From Flavobacterium defluvii (lineage in GTDB: Bacteria; Bacteroidota; Bacteroidia; Flavobacteriales; Flavobacteriaceae): a DNA stretch of 64,000 nt. Made by a program: the position numbers and the translations under genes. Positions 35,365-44,480 of the stretch are shown piece after piece. The stretch covers positions 558,001 through 622,000 of the forward strand of contig NZ_FQWC01000001.1 in the NCBI RefSeq assembly GCF_900129555.1, in the 5' to 3' direction. Every line of letters starts with the position of its first letter. Position 1 is the first letter of the stretch. The notes beneath the pieces are model-generated. The model searched no databases and had not been told where the DNA came from. It saw nothing but the letters and a program-made list of their open reading frames with translations.

Positions 35365-35390
35365 AAAAAAGGGCTATCTTAAGATAGCCC
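35365..35390 (-). terminator. Intra-operon hairpin between susE and amylase
   Basis: GGGCTATCTTAAGATAGCCC (35371-35390) is a perfect 20-base palindrome followed on the minus strand by six T residues. It would terminate part of the susCDE transcripts before the amylase gene. Confidence 0.75.
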
Positions 35391-35410
35391 CTCTTCTGAT
35401 TATCGAAATA

Positions 35411-36160
35411 CTAGTTTTTCGTAATAGTATAAGTTTTAGCTGTAAAGTCGATAACGATTGTATAGTTTCCTGCTGTTGGAATCGGAATGTTAGCACCTCC
35501 AGCATCTAAAGTTAAATCATTACCATCATCTCCATAATTAGTTGTCCATGAATCATCTAATCTAAATTTAATTTCACCCGCTACTAATGGCCCAACATAA
35601 GAGTATTTTTTAGTAGTCAAATCATAATCTAAATTAGTATCTGCATCCCAACCTCCAGGAGTTGCAGAACCAATAATACCCCAATTTGGCCAAGCTGGGT
35701 AAGGCGTTACATTGATAGTATAAGAATTTGAAACCTGGCTTAAAGAAGTTCCAGATCCTACAGATGATTTAATACGTACATCAATACTAGAAGCTACAAA
35801 AGGAGCAAAACCAGCATTTAAACAAGCTGAATTTAAATCTGCAACTGTAAAAGTTTTGAATTTATCAGTTGTTGTTGCAACTACTACAGGATTGGCAAAA
35901 CTAGTTCCTGCCTTTGCCATTTCTATACTATAATTTACAATAGTCTGCGTTCCGTTATATTGTGCATAATCCCAAACAAAAGTTGTTGCTTCATTTGAAG
36001 CATTAGTATTTTGAAGTACAATACTAAAATCAGACTTTGGAGTTAATAAAACTGGGGCCGTTGCTGGTTCGATTACTGGTCTGTCTTCTACATCGTCAGC
36101 ATTACATGATACCGCTAGTACACCAACGAATGCGATTAAAATTTTATATATATTTTTCAT
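35411..36160 (-). CDS. susE: SusE-like starch-binding outer-membrane lipoprotein
   Basis: The 249-residue lipoprotein (lipobox AVSC, Cys19) has an N-terminal SusE domain (about 30-140: APVLLTPKSDFSIVL, ATTFVWDYAQYNG) and a C-terminal starch-binding module (about 150-249: WGIIGSATPGGWDADTNLDY, then EIKFRLDDSWTTNYG). Acidic residues follow the acylated cysteine (CNADDVED), resembling the lipoprotein export signals of Bacteroidota that direct display on the surface. It lies 23 bases after susD. It should hold maltooligosaccharides at the surface for the SusCD importer. Confidence 0.9.
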   Translation of the reverse strand: MKNIYKILIAFVGVLAVSCNADDVEDRPVIEPATAPVLLTPKSDFSIVLQNTNASNEATTFVWDYAQYNGTQTIVNYSIEMAKAGTSFANPVVVATTTDKFKTFTVADLNSACLNAGFAPFVASSIDVRIKSSVGSGTSLSQVSNSYTINVTPYPAWPNWGIIGSATPGGWDADTNLDYDLTTKKYSYVGPLVAGEIKFRLDDSWTTNYGDDGNDLTLDAGGANIPIPTAGNYTIVIDFTAKTYTITKN

Positions 36161-36183
36161 TTTTATTATTTTTATAAGGTTAG

Positions 36184-37791
36184 TTAGTATCCTGGATTTT
36201 GTTTTAGAGTTGGGTTAGCCTGAATTGTTTTTGTTGGGATTGGCATCAAATCTTTGTAAGAATCAGTAGCCGATCCTCCTTGAGTACCGCCTTTCCATTG
36301 CCAGATTTTAGATCCTCCAGTAAATTTTCCAAAACGAATCAAATCTGTTCTTCTGTGGCATTCCCAAAACAATTCTCTTCCTCTTTCATTTAGAATAAAA
36401 TCAAGTGTCAAATCTGAAGCTGTGATGGTTGTCGCTCCTGCTCTAGTTCTAATTTGGTTAATATACCCTACTGAAGCTGGGATGTTTCCGGCTGCCGCTC
36501 CTCTAACTGTAGCTTCAGCATACATTAAATATACATCAGATAATCTGTACATAGGAAAATCTGTGTCAGGAATATCATTTCTTTGAGCTGCAGTTCCATC
36601 AGAGTTTACGTTAGTGTATTTAGTAGATGCATAACCATCTGTAAAAATGTCAACTCTTGCAATATCTAAATTTTGACCATTTGTGTAAAAAGTACCTCTT
36701 TTATCTCCTGTTGCTGTAACATCTGGGAAAAGAGCCACAAACTCTTTACGTACTCTAATTCCTGCCCAGCCACCATTCATTCCCTGAGCAGAAGCATCCA
36801 TACTTCCACCAATAGAAGCGTGAAGAATAAAACTCATTCCTCCTCCAGTAGCTCTAATAGCATTTCCATCACTTACAACTGGAAAAATAAATTCATTTTG
36901 AGCACCATTTCTATTATTATCTGCAGAAAATAAATTTTTATATGGAATATTAGCAAAAGTATATCCAGAATTATCAATGATATCTTTACATACAGTTGCT
37001 GCTTCATTATTTCTATCAGTTCCTGTGTATACTTTTGAGTTTAAGTAAATTTGTGCTAATAAAAATTTAGCCGCTGTTTTATCTACTCTTCCATATTCAT
37101 TTGTTTTAGAAGCTGCCAGACTACTATCTAAATCTTTTAATTCTGATTCTATAAAAGCAAAAACTTCAGCTCTTGATCTTTGTTCCGGATAAAAGAATCC
37201 AACTGGGTCATTTTCAGTAGTAATTGGCACATTTCCGAACAAATCCATCAAATTATAGTATGAAAAAGCTCTTAAAAAACGAGCCTCAGCTCTGAAAGTA
37301 GCTATTTGAGCTTTTAAATTAGCATCAACACCTCTTGCAGTTAACTTCTCATCTGTAGTTTGTCTTAAAAACTCATTTGCAACACTGATTTCATAAAATG
37401 CTCTTGAAAATGTTCCATACAAAAATTCATTATTTGGTGACCATCCTTGAGTATTTAATGAGGGTAAATTTCCATCAGCCCATGCAATAATCGCTTCATC
37501 AGTTGGGAATTCCTGAGTTACAAAAAGCAAACGCAAATAACTGCTAAAATCTCCTCCAATACCTGAAATATCTGCAGAACCATCTCCATCATTTCCTCCT
37601 ACATACAATCCTGCATATAATTTTGCTAATACTTGTTTATATGATGCCGGATCTTTGTAAAAAGTCTCAGAAAGAAATTCATCATCGTCTTTTGGCGTCA
37701 CGTTTAAATCGTCAGTACACGAAGTAAGCGTCATATTTAATCCTAAAACAAATAGGAAGAAATAAGATATATATTTAAATGATATTTTCAT
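36184..37791 (-). CDS. susD: SusD/RagB family starch-binding outer-membrane lipoprotein
   Basis: The 535-residue lipoprotein (lipobox LTSC, Cys25) has the SusD-like tetratricopeptide scaffold and the typical ends: a DDEFLSETFYKDPASYKQ-type N-terminal region, ARFLRAFSYYNLMDLFGNVP, MYAEA in the late helices, LNERGRELFWECHRRTDLIRFG and the closing PIPTKTIQANPTLKQNPGY. It caps the SusC barrel and binds the glycan. Acidic residues after the cysteine (CTDDLN) fit surface export. Gene order susC-susD-susE is the standard one. Confidence 0.95.
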   Translation of the reverse strand: MKISFKYISYFFLFVLGLNMTLTSCTDDLNVTPKDDDEFLSETFYKDPASYKQVLAKLYAGLYVGGNDGDGSADISGIGGDFSSYLRLLFVTQEFPTDEAIIAWADGNLPSLNTQGWSPNNEFLYGTFSRAFYEISVANEFLRQTTDEKLTARGVDANLKAQIATFRAEARFLRAFSYYNLMDLFGNVPITTENDPVGFFYPEQRSRAEVFAFIESELKDLDSSLAASKTNEYGRVDKTAAKFLLAQIYLNSKVYTGTDRNNEAATVCKDIIDNSGYTFANIPYKNLFSADNNRNGAQNEFIFPVVSDGNAIRATGGGMSFILHASIGGSMDASAQGMNGGWAGIRVRKEFVALFPDVTATGDKRGTFYTNGQNLDIARVDIFTDGYASTKYTNVNSDGTAAQRNDIPDTDFPMYRLSDVYLMYAEATVRGAAAGNIPASVGYINQIRTRAGATTITASDLTLDFILNERGRELFWECHRRTDLIRFGKFTGGSKIWQWKGGTQGGSATDSYKDLMPIPTKTIQANPTLKQNPGY

Positions 37792-37827
37792 TTTGTTTAT
37801 TTTTTAAATTTTATCTATCAGTTACTT

Positions 37828-40791
37828 TTAAAAATTAGCATTTACACCAAATATAAAAGTTCGAGCTCGTGGATAAACATTATTGTCGATTCCGTTAAAT
37901 TTCTCCGGATCTAGACCATCATATTTTGTTAGTACAAAAACATTTTGTACTCCAGCTGTAAATCTTAAAGAAGCAGCTTTTAATAAAGTTTTGTCAAAAG
38001 TATATCCAAGGGTAACATTATCTAATTTTATAAAAGAAGCATCTTTTACAAAATAGTTTGATAAATAATTGTTGTTAGTTACAAATCCTGTATTGTTATA
38101 ATCAGAACTAATGTTTCCTAAGTCTGTTTGTCTTCTCAATCCAGCTAATAAATATCCTTTGTCTGAACTTACGTTATCATAGATATAATTTCCTAAACTT
38201 GCTCTCCAGTTCATTGCAAAATCAAATTTTTTGTAATTCAACGTAGAGAATAATCCAAAAGTATAATCTGGTGCTGGTTTATGAAATTTGTAACGATCTC
38301 CATCATCAATTTTTCCATCTCCATTTCTATCAGCATAAGCTCCTTCAATAGGTTTTTTGTTTGCATCATATAATTGCTCATAAACAAAGAATGAATTAGG
38401 AGCATATCCTACTGAATTAATTAAAATTTTATTACCAGAACCTCCAGCAATATTATCTCCTACAATATATCCCGTAAAACCTGGTACCGTAGTTCCTAAG
38501 TTAGATATTTCCTGGTGAATATAAGTTGTATTAAAAGCAACATTCCAAGTCAGGTTGTCATTTTTAACAATATCTGATTGAATACTAAATTCAACTCCTT
38601 TTGTTTCAAGACTACCAATATTACTAAATCCTTGGTTTCTTAAATTTGCTCCATCAGGAACCAAAACATCCGCTAATAAATCGCTTGATTTTTTATCAAA
38701 ATAGTTTACTGTACCTGTTATTCTATCATTAAAAAAACCGAAATCAAGACCTACGTTGGTTTCTGCTAATTCTTCCCACTTGATATTTTTATTATATCCT
38801 TCTGGTCTAGCAGTTGCATAGACTGTGTTTCCAAAAATATATTGAGAATTGATAGTTCCTAAAGTTACTCTTGGTAAAAAGTCATATGCAGAAGAAATGT
38901 CTTGTTGTCCAGTAGTACCGTATCCTACTCTTAATTTTAAGCTAGAAAGAGTTGAATTACCTTTTAAGAATTCTTCCTGAGCAATATTCCATGCAAAAGC
39001 TGCTCCTCCAAAATTACCCCATCTGTTATCTTCAGAAAAACGAGAAGTTCCATCTCGTCTATAATTTAAAGTCAATAAATAACGGCTATCATAGTTTAAA
39101 GTTAAACGTCCAAAGTATGATTGTAAGTTAACATCTGCATCTGTAATAACATCTTCTTTTGGATTTGGCTGTCTAACTTCTCCAGACTCATACTTTTCCT
39201 TTTGAAACAACTGATAGTTATAACCTGCTGTAGCATCAATCTTAAATTTCCCTAAATCTTTAGTATAATTAAAGTAAGTATTTAAGTTTTTGTTTTGAAG
39301 ATCATCTGTGTATGAATTGTAGTTTCCTAAATTCACCCAGTTTCCAGAGTTAAAAGCATTTGGTTGGTATCCTAAAATACTTTGTGTACTTTGCTCATTA
39401 TAACCGTTGCTATTAAATTTATCAATACCAGCTTCAGCAATAATTCTTAAATCTTCGAAGAAATGAAATTTATAATCTAATCTAATGTTACCCCACTTTC
39501 TTGTAGAAGTAGCTCTTTTATCTTCTTGATTCAATCTTGCTACAGGGTTTCTTGCCGGCAATAATGGTACATTTCCATTCGCTTCCAACCATTCAAAATA
39601 TCCTCCATAACGAGAACCAGATTGATAAACAGGTTGTGTAGGATCAAAAGCAAGTGCGCTTCCAATTACAGCTCCCTCATCCTGAAATTGATTTTTTGCG
39701 AATGCTAAATTCCCACTAATATCAATTTTTAAGTGATTGTCAAACAAAACTGGGTTTAACGATATCGATGTCGTTGTTCTTTCAAAAGAAGTATTCCTTA
39801 AGATTCCAGGATTATCAACATTTCCAACAGATAATCTAACCGGTAATTTATCAAATAAAGCCCCGCTTACAGAAATATTATTATTTGTTGTTAGTGCTGT
39901 ATGAAAGATTTCATCTTGCCAATCTGTATTTGCTGTTCCTAATATTGCTTTTTGTTGTGCAGTACCATTTGCATTTACGACAGCACGAAATTGATCTGCA
40001 TTTAAAACATCTACTTTATTGGCAACTGTATTGATACCAACTTGTGAGCTAAAATTAACTTTCACTCCACCTTTTGCTCCTTTTTTAGTAGTAATTACAA
40101 TCACTCCATTTGCAGCTCTTGATCCATAAATTGCAGCTGCAGATGCATCTTTAAGAACTGTAAAAGACTCAATATCATTAGGATCGATCGTTGATAAAAT
40201 ACTTGTAGCCCCACTTGGCACGGCATTGCTTAAAGGTAAACCATCCAAAATGATTAAAGGATCATTAGAAGCACTTAAAGAAGATCCTCCACGAATTCTA
40301 ATATCAGCTTTTGCTCCAGGAGCCCCTCCACCAACTACGTTTACACCAGAGATACGACCGCTGATTAAACTTTCAGGAGTTACGTTGATACCTTTATTAA
40401 ATTCTTTAGCAGAAATTTGAGATACAGATCCTGTTGCGTCTTTTTTCTTAACAGTTCCGTAACCTACCTGAACAACAACTTCCTTAAGCTGGTTAGTATC
40501 TTCTTCTAAAGAAACGTTTAGAGTTTTTTGTCCAGTGTACTCAATCGTTTGCGTTTTGTAACCAATAAAAGAAACTACAATTTTGTTTCCGCTTTTAACA
40601 TTTGACAGCTGATAATTTCCATCAAATCCCGTAGATGCACCATTTGGAGCTCCTTGTACATTTACATTTACTCCCGGTATTGGCTGACCTGTTGCTTTAT
40701 CTACAACAGTCCCGCTTAGCGTGTTTTGAGCTAACACAGTAAACGGCAACAATAGGAATAAAAATAACAACTTTTTGTAAATTGTTTTCAT
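37828..40791 (-). CDS. susC: SusC/RagA family TonB-linked outer-membrane transporter
   Basis: The 987-residue protein has a signal peptide ending VLAQ, a carboxypeptidase-regulatory-like domain (about 25-105, SGTVVDKATGQPIPGVNV), a TonB box area followed by the plug (about 115-235, with the SusC signatures SGRISGVNV, IRIRGGSSL and VLKDASAAAIYGSRAANGVI) and a 22-strand barrel to the C-terminus (FIFGVNANF). It imports maltooligosaccharides into the periplasm using TonB energy. It is the first gene of the minus-strand module and is divergent from the LacI regulator. A TAATTTTG element on the minus strand (40857-40864) is a possible -7. Confidence 0.96.
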   Translation of the reverse strand: MKTIYKKLLFLFLLLPFTVLAQNTLSGTVVDKATGQPIPGVNVNVQGAPNGASTGFDGNYQLSNVKSGNKIVVSFIGYKTQTIEYTGQKTLNVSLEEDTNQLKEVVVQVGYGTVKKKDATGSVSQISAKEFNKGINVTPESLISGRISGVNVVGGGAPGAKADIRIRGGSSLSASNDPLIILDGLPLSNAVPSGATSILSTIDPNDIESFTVLKDASAAAIYGSRAANGVIVITTKKGAKGGVKVNFSSQVGINTVANKVDVLNADQFRAVVNANGTAQQKAILGTANTDWQDEIFHTALTTNNNISVSGALFDKLPVRLSVGNVDNPGILRNTSFERTTTSISLNPVLFDNHLKIDISGNLAFAKNQFQDEGAVIGSALAFDPTQPVYQSGSRYGGYFEWLEANGNVPLLPARNPVARLNQEDKRATSTRKWGNIRLDYKFHFFEDLRIIAEAGIDKFNSNGYNEQSTQSILGYQPNAFNSGNWVNLGNYNSYTDDLQNKNLNTYFNYTKDLGKFKIDATAGYNYQLFQKEKYESGEVRQPNPKEDVITDADVNLQSYFGRLTLNYDSRYLLTLNYRRDGTSRFSEDNRWGNFGGAAFAWNIAQEEFLKGNSTLSSLKLRVGYGTTGQQDISSAYDFLPRVTLGTINSQYIFGNTVYATARPEGYNKNIKWEELAETNVGLDFGFFNDRITGTVNYFDKKSSDLLADVLVPDGANLRNQGFSNIGSLETKGVEFSIQSDIVKNDNLTWNVAFNTTYIHQEISNLGTTVPGFTGYIVGDNIAGGSGNKILINSVGYAPNSFFVYEQLYDANKKPIEGAYADRNGDGKIDDGDRYKFHKPAPDYTFGLFSTLNYKKFDFAMNWRASLGNYIYDNVSSDKGYLLAGLRRQTDLGNISSDYNNTGFVTNNNYLSNYFVKDASFIKLDNVTLGYTFDKTLLKAASLRFTAGVQNVFVLTKYDGLDPEKFNGIDNNVYPRARTFIFGVNANF

Positions 40792-40951
40792 ACTTTTTGT
40801 TTAAATTAGTTTGAGTTTGTGATTGTTAGTTAAGTTTTTAATTTTACTTCGAATTTCAAAATTATGAATTTATTAACATGCTCGACCAGACACAATTTTT
40901 ATTGCTTTACGAAAACGTGGTAGTGTTGAAAACTTTCTATATTTTGTAATC

Positions 40952-40965
40952 TTTTAGCGTTAAAA
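40952..40965. promoter_or_regulatory. Candidate LacI-family operator between susC and the regulator
   Basis: TTTTAGCGTTAAAA matches its own reverse complement at 12 of 14 positions and has the central CG that LacI-family operators usually carry. It lies in the 235-base divergent region, 61 bases before the regulator's ATG. It shares AGCG with the candidate at 42196-42209. No biochemical support. Confidence 0.35.
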
Positions 40966-41026
40966 TTGTCAATTATAAAAATTTCAGATACCTTTATTAT
41001 TAATTAGATTTTTTTCAATCCTCGCC

Positions 41027-42058
41027 ATGAAACGCAAAATAACCTTAAAACAGATTGCAAAGGAACTTGACGTATCTATTTCAACTGTCTCAAAATCATT
41101 AAGAAACAGCCTTGAAATTGGAGAAGAAACACGTTTAAAAGTTCAGGCTTTTGCAAAGTTTTACAACTATAAACCCAACAACATTGCCCTTAGTTTAAAA
41201 AACCGAAAAACCAAAAGTATCGGCATTATCATTCCGGAAATTGTACATTATTTTTTCTCTACTGTAATCAACGGAATTGAGCAGGTTGCCAACGAACATG
41301 GCTATAGCGTAGTGATCTGTTTATCTGATGATTCCTTTGATAAAGAAGTCCTAAATATGGAAATGTTAGCCAACGGAAGCATCGATGGTTTTATCATGTC
41401 TCTCTCCAAAGAAACTCAGTTTAAAGGCGATTTTCACCACATTACGGAAGTTATTAATCAGGGAATGCCCGTTGTTATGTTTGATCGTGTTACCAATGAT
41501 ATATTATGTGATAAAGTTATTATTGATGATAAAGCTGCTGCCTATGAAGCTGTTCAGAGTTTAATTGACAGCGGACGAAAAAAAATCGCCCTCGTAACAA
41601 CTGTCGATTATGTAAGTGTTGGTAAACTAAGAACCGATGGTTATGAAAAAGCACTTTTAGATAACGGAATTCCGTTCAACGAAGATTTAATAATAAAAAT
41701 TGAAGACGTAGATACCTGCGAAATTACGATAAGTCAGCTTTTGCATGATCGAGCTTTCGATGCTGTTTTTGCTGTAAATGAGCTTTTTGCAGTAACAATT
41801 ATCAAAACGGCATCAAAAATGGGATTAAAAGTTCCTGAAGATTTAGCCGTAATTGCTTTTACAGACGGAATTATCTCAAAATACTCCACACCAAGCATTA
41901 CAACAGTAAGTCAGAGTGGTGAAAAAATGGGAAATAAAGCGGCTAAAATGCTTATTGAAAGACTTGAAGCCGAACACGATGATGACGAAGAAGAAAATGA
42001 AAACTACACAACAGAAGTCATCGAAACTCATCTTATAAAAAGAGAATCCACTGACTAA
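41027..42058 (+). CDS. LacI-family transcriptional regulator of the starch locus
   Basis: The 343-residue regulator has an N-terminal LacI helix-turn-helix (residues about 4-26, ITLKQIAKELDVSISTVSKSL) with hinge helix (NNIALSLKNRKTKSIG), then a periplasmic-binding-protein-like effector domain (IGIIIPEIVHYFFSTVINGI to the C-terminus). It stands between the divergent susCDE module and the catabolic module, so it most likely senses maltose or a maltooligosaccharide. The acidic C-terminal tail (HDDDEEENENY) is unusual. Whether it represses or activates is not visible. Confidence 0.92.
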   Translation: MKRKITLKQIAKELDVSISTVSKSLRNSLEIGEETRLKVQAFAKFYNYKPNNIALSLKNRKTKSIGIIIPEIVHYFFSTVINGIEQVANEHGYSVVICLSDDSFDKEVLNMEMLANGSIDGFIMSLSKETQFKGDFHHITEVINQGMPVVMFDRVTNDILCDKVIIDDKAAAYEAVQSLIDSGRKKIALVTTVDYVSVGKLRTDGYEKALLDNGIPFNEDLIIKIEDVDTCEITISQLLHDRAFDAVFAVNELFAVTIIKTASKMGLKVPEDLAVIAFTDGIISKYSTPSITTVSQSGEKMGNKAAKMLIERLEAEHDDDEEENENYTTEVIETHLIKRESTD

Positions 42059-42081
42059 AATTCTTAAAATCAACACCTTCT

Positions 42082-42112
42082 AAAGCCATAAAAAACATTT
42101 ATGGCTTTTTTA
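42082..42112 (+). terminator. Terminator after the LacI regulator
   Basis: AAAGCCATAAA (42082-42092) pairs perfectly with TTTATGGCTTT (42098-42108) around a five-base loop, followed by a T run. Confidence 0.87.
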
Positions 42113-42187
42113 TTAGCATAAATAAAAAAATAATTAATACTTTTACGCCCGTCAAGGCTTTTAGTTTTACTTCGAAAAGAACAAAGT

Positions 42188-42220
42188 TTTGATAAGCAAA
42201 GCGCTTATCGTATAATTTTC
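42188..42220 (+). promoter_or_regulatory. Promoter of the maltose catabolic operon with embedded operator-like palindrome
   Basis: TTTG (42188-42191) and TAATTTTC (42213-42220) form a probable -33/-7 pair with 21 bases between. The spacer holds two overlapping dyads: GATAAGC/GCTTATC arms (42191-42197 and 42203-42209), and GCAAAGCGCTTATC (42196-42209) with central CG and AAGCGCTT core, as in LacI-family operators. A bound repressor would block the polymerase. The next ATG is at 42232. Confidence 0.5.
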
Positions 42221-42231
42221 AAATTACGATA

Positions 42232-43752
42232 ATGGAAAAGCGTAAATTAAGTTTCTGGGAAATCTGGAATATGAGTTTCGGTTTCTTAGGAATACAATTT
42301 GGTTTTGCACTGCAAAACGCAAATACCTCTAGAATTTTTGAAACCCTTGGTGCAGAAATTGACAAAATTCCAATTTTATGGATTGCAGCGCCTGTTTCAG
42401 GTTTAATAATTCAACCCGTTATTGGTTATTTTAGTGACAGAACCTGGACTCGTTTAGGAAGACGACGCCCGTATTTTTTAATTGGAGCGATTTTGTCTTC
42501 AATTGCATTATTTATTATGCCCAACTCTCCTACTTTATGGATTGCAGCCGGAACATTGTGGATAATGGATGCGTCAATAAATGTTTCTATGGAACCGTTT
42601 CGAGCTTTTGTTGGTGATAATTTACCAGACGAACAGCGTGCATTAGGTTTTGTTATGCAGAGTTTCTTCATTGGTACAGGTGCTGTTGTAGGTTCTGTTT
42701 TGCCATATCTCTTTACAAATGTTTTCGATGTTAGTAATGTTGCTCCAAAAGGAATTATTCCCGATGCAGTAAAATGGTCTTTTTATATTGGCGGAATTGT
42801 TTTCCTGCTTTCTGTTTTATGGACCGTTTTTAAAACTACAGAATATACTCCCGAAGAACTTCATGCATTTGAAGCCAACAGCAAAAAAGATTTAGAACAA
42901 AATTCTCCAAATTCTGAAACAGAAACAGGTGTTACTACCAAAAAACAATTGACTTTAGGGATTGTATTTGCAGCAATTGGCGGATTAATTTCTTTTTTAA
43001 TTTTCGAAAATAACCTTGCAAAAGAACTTTATATTCTATTTGTAGGATTGATTTTCATGGGTGTTTTATTTATGATCGCTTCGCAGCTGAGAAATAAAAA
43101 AGTTCAAAATGGTTTTACTATAATTATGACCGATTTGCTGAACATGCCCAAAACAATGCAAAAATTAGCCTGGGTTCAGTTTTTCTCTTGGTTTGCGCTT
43201 TTCTCAATGTGGATTTATACAACACAAGCCGTTACACAGCACATTTTTGGTACAACAGATACCACTTCAAAAGTATATAATGATGCTGCCGACTGGGTTT
43301 CAGTATTATTTACAGTTTATAACGGAATTGCAGCTGCAGTTGCTTTTTTACTACCAATTATTGCAAAAAAAGTAGGCGTTAGAGCAACACACTTACTTGC
43401 ATTATGTGCCGGAGGTGTTGGTTTAATTTCAATTTATTTTATTGGTGATAAACAAATGCTGATTCTTCCAATGTTAGGAGTTGGTATCGCTTGGGCAAGT
43501 ATTTTATCTATGCCGTATGCTATGCTTTCTGGTGCTTTGCCAGCTGCAAAAATGGGCTATTATATGGGAGTTTTCAACTTTTTCGTAGTAATACCACAGA
43601 TCGTAGCCGCTACAATATTAGGATTTGTAATTAAACAATTCTGTAATAATGAACCTATTTACGCTTTAATCATTGGGGGTGTGTCGATGATATTTGCAGG
43701 ATTACTAACACTTAGAGTAAATAGCAGAACTAAAATTGAAATTCATGAATAA
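42232..43752 (+). CDS. MFS transporter, SLC45/GPH-like (probable maltose/maltooligosaccharide importer)
   Basis: The 506-residue membrane protein has about twelve helices and the sugar:cation symporter motif GYFSDRTWTRLGRRRPYF (about residues 65-82), with the RxGRRRP block typical of SLC45-type disaccharide carriers. A hydrophilic loop of about 40 residues lies in the middle (TPEELHAFEANSKKDLE). It is the first gene of the operon that encodes beta-phosphoglucomutase and maltose phosphorylase, so import of maltose or maltodextrin into the cytoplasm is the obvious job (inference). Its stop overlaps the pgmB start by eight bases. Confidence 0.92.
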   Translation: MEKRKLSFWEIWNMSFGFLGIQFGFALQNANTSRIFETLGAEIDKIPILWIAAPVSGLIIQPVIGYFSDRTWTRLGRRRPYFLIGAILSSIALFIMPNSPTLWIAAGTLWIMDASINVSMEPFRAFVGDNLPDEQRALGFVMQSFFIGTGAVVGSVLPYLFTNVFDVSNVAPKGIIPDAVKWSFYIGGIVFLLSVLWTVFKTTEYTPEELHAFEANSKKDLEQNSPNSETETGVTTKKQLTLGIVFAAIGGLISFLIFENNLAKELYILFVGLIFMGVLFMIASQLRNKKVQNGFTIIMTDLLNMPKTMQKLAWVQFFSWFALFSMWIYTTQAVTQHIFGTTDTTSKVYNDAADWVSVLFTVYNGIAAAVAFLLPIIAKKVGVRATHLLALCAGGVGLISIYFIGDKQMLILPMLGVGIAWASILSMPYAMLSGALPAAKMGYYMGVFNFFVVIPQIVAATILGFVIKQFCNNEPIYALIIGGVSMIFAGLLTLRVNSRTKIEIHE

Positions 43753-44404
43753 TAAAAAAGCATTCATATTTGACCTTGACGGAGTAATCGTCGATACCGC
43801 TAAATACCACTTTTTGGCTTGGCAAAAAATCGCCAAATCATTAAATATAAATTTTACACATGAAGACAACGAACTTTTAAAAGGCGTTAGTCGCGTTCGT
43901 TCTCTGGATATTATACTTGGATTAGGAAATGTTGAGGCTTCACAAGAAGACAAAGACAAATGGTTAATTCAAAAAAATGAAGATTACCTATCTTATTTAG
44001 TTGACATGGATGAAAGTGAGGTTCTTCCTGGGGTTTTAAAAGTCCTAAAACTATTAAAAGATAAAAAACAAGGAATTGCATTAGGCTCAGCCAGTAAAAA
44101 TGCAAGACCAATTTTAGAAAAAACAGGCGTTCTGTCTTACTTCGATGTTATTGTTGACGGAAATGATGTCAGTAATGCAAAACCAGACCCTGAAGTATTC
44201 TTAAAAGCGGCTCAATTATTAAATATTGATCCAAAAAATTCAATCGTATTTGAAGATTCTGTTGCCGGAATTCAGGCAGCAAATATTGCAGAAATGGTAA
44301 GTGTGGGAATTGGTGAGGAAACAATTTTACATGAAGCTGATTACATTTTTAAAGATTTCACTTTTATAGATGAAGACTTTATCGAATCATTAATCAAAAA
44401 ATAA
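43745..44404 (+). CDS. pgmB: Beta-phosphoglucomutase
   Basis: The 219-residue HAD-superfamily enzyme converts beta-glucose-1-phosphate to glucose-6-phosphate. HAD motif I is FDLDGVIVDTA, with the nucleophile as the first aspartate and the acid/base aspartate two residues later; the cap region has KGVSRVRSLD, motif II lies in LGSASKNA and motif IV in VFEDSVAGIQAA. The ATG at 43745 gives MNNKKAFIFDLDG. Its start overlaps the MFS gene by eight bases, which suggests translational coupling. It handles the product of the maltose phosphorylase encoded next. Confidence 0.95.
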   Translation: MNNKKAFIFDLDGVIVDTAKYHFLAWQKIAKSLNINFTHEDNELLKGVSRVRSLDIILGLGNVEASQEDKDKWLIQKNEDYLSYLVDMDESEVLPGVLKVLKLLKDKKQGIALGSASKNARPILEKTGVLSYFDVIVDGNDVSNAKPDPEVFLKAAQLLNIDPKNSIVFEDSVAGIQAANIAEMVSVGIGEETILHEADYIFKDFTFIDEDFIESLIKK

Positions 44405-44480
44405 AATCAATCAATCATAATCAATCAACCACCAAGAACACAAAAGCAATATTGCATTTAGGTTCTTAAAACTTAAACAA

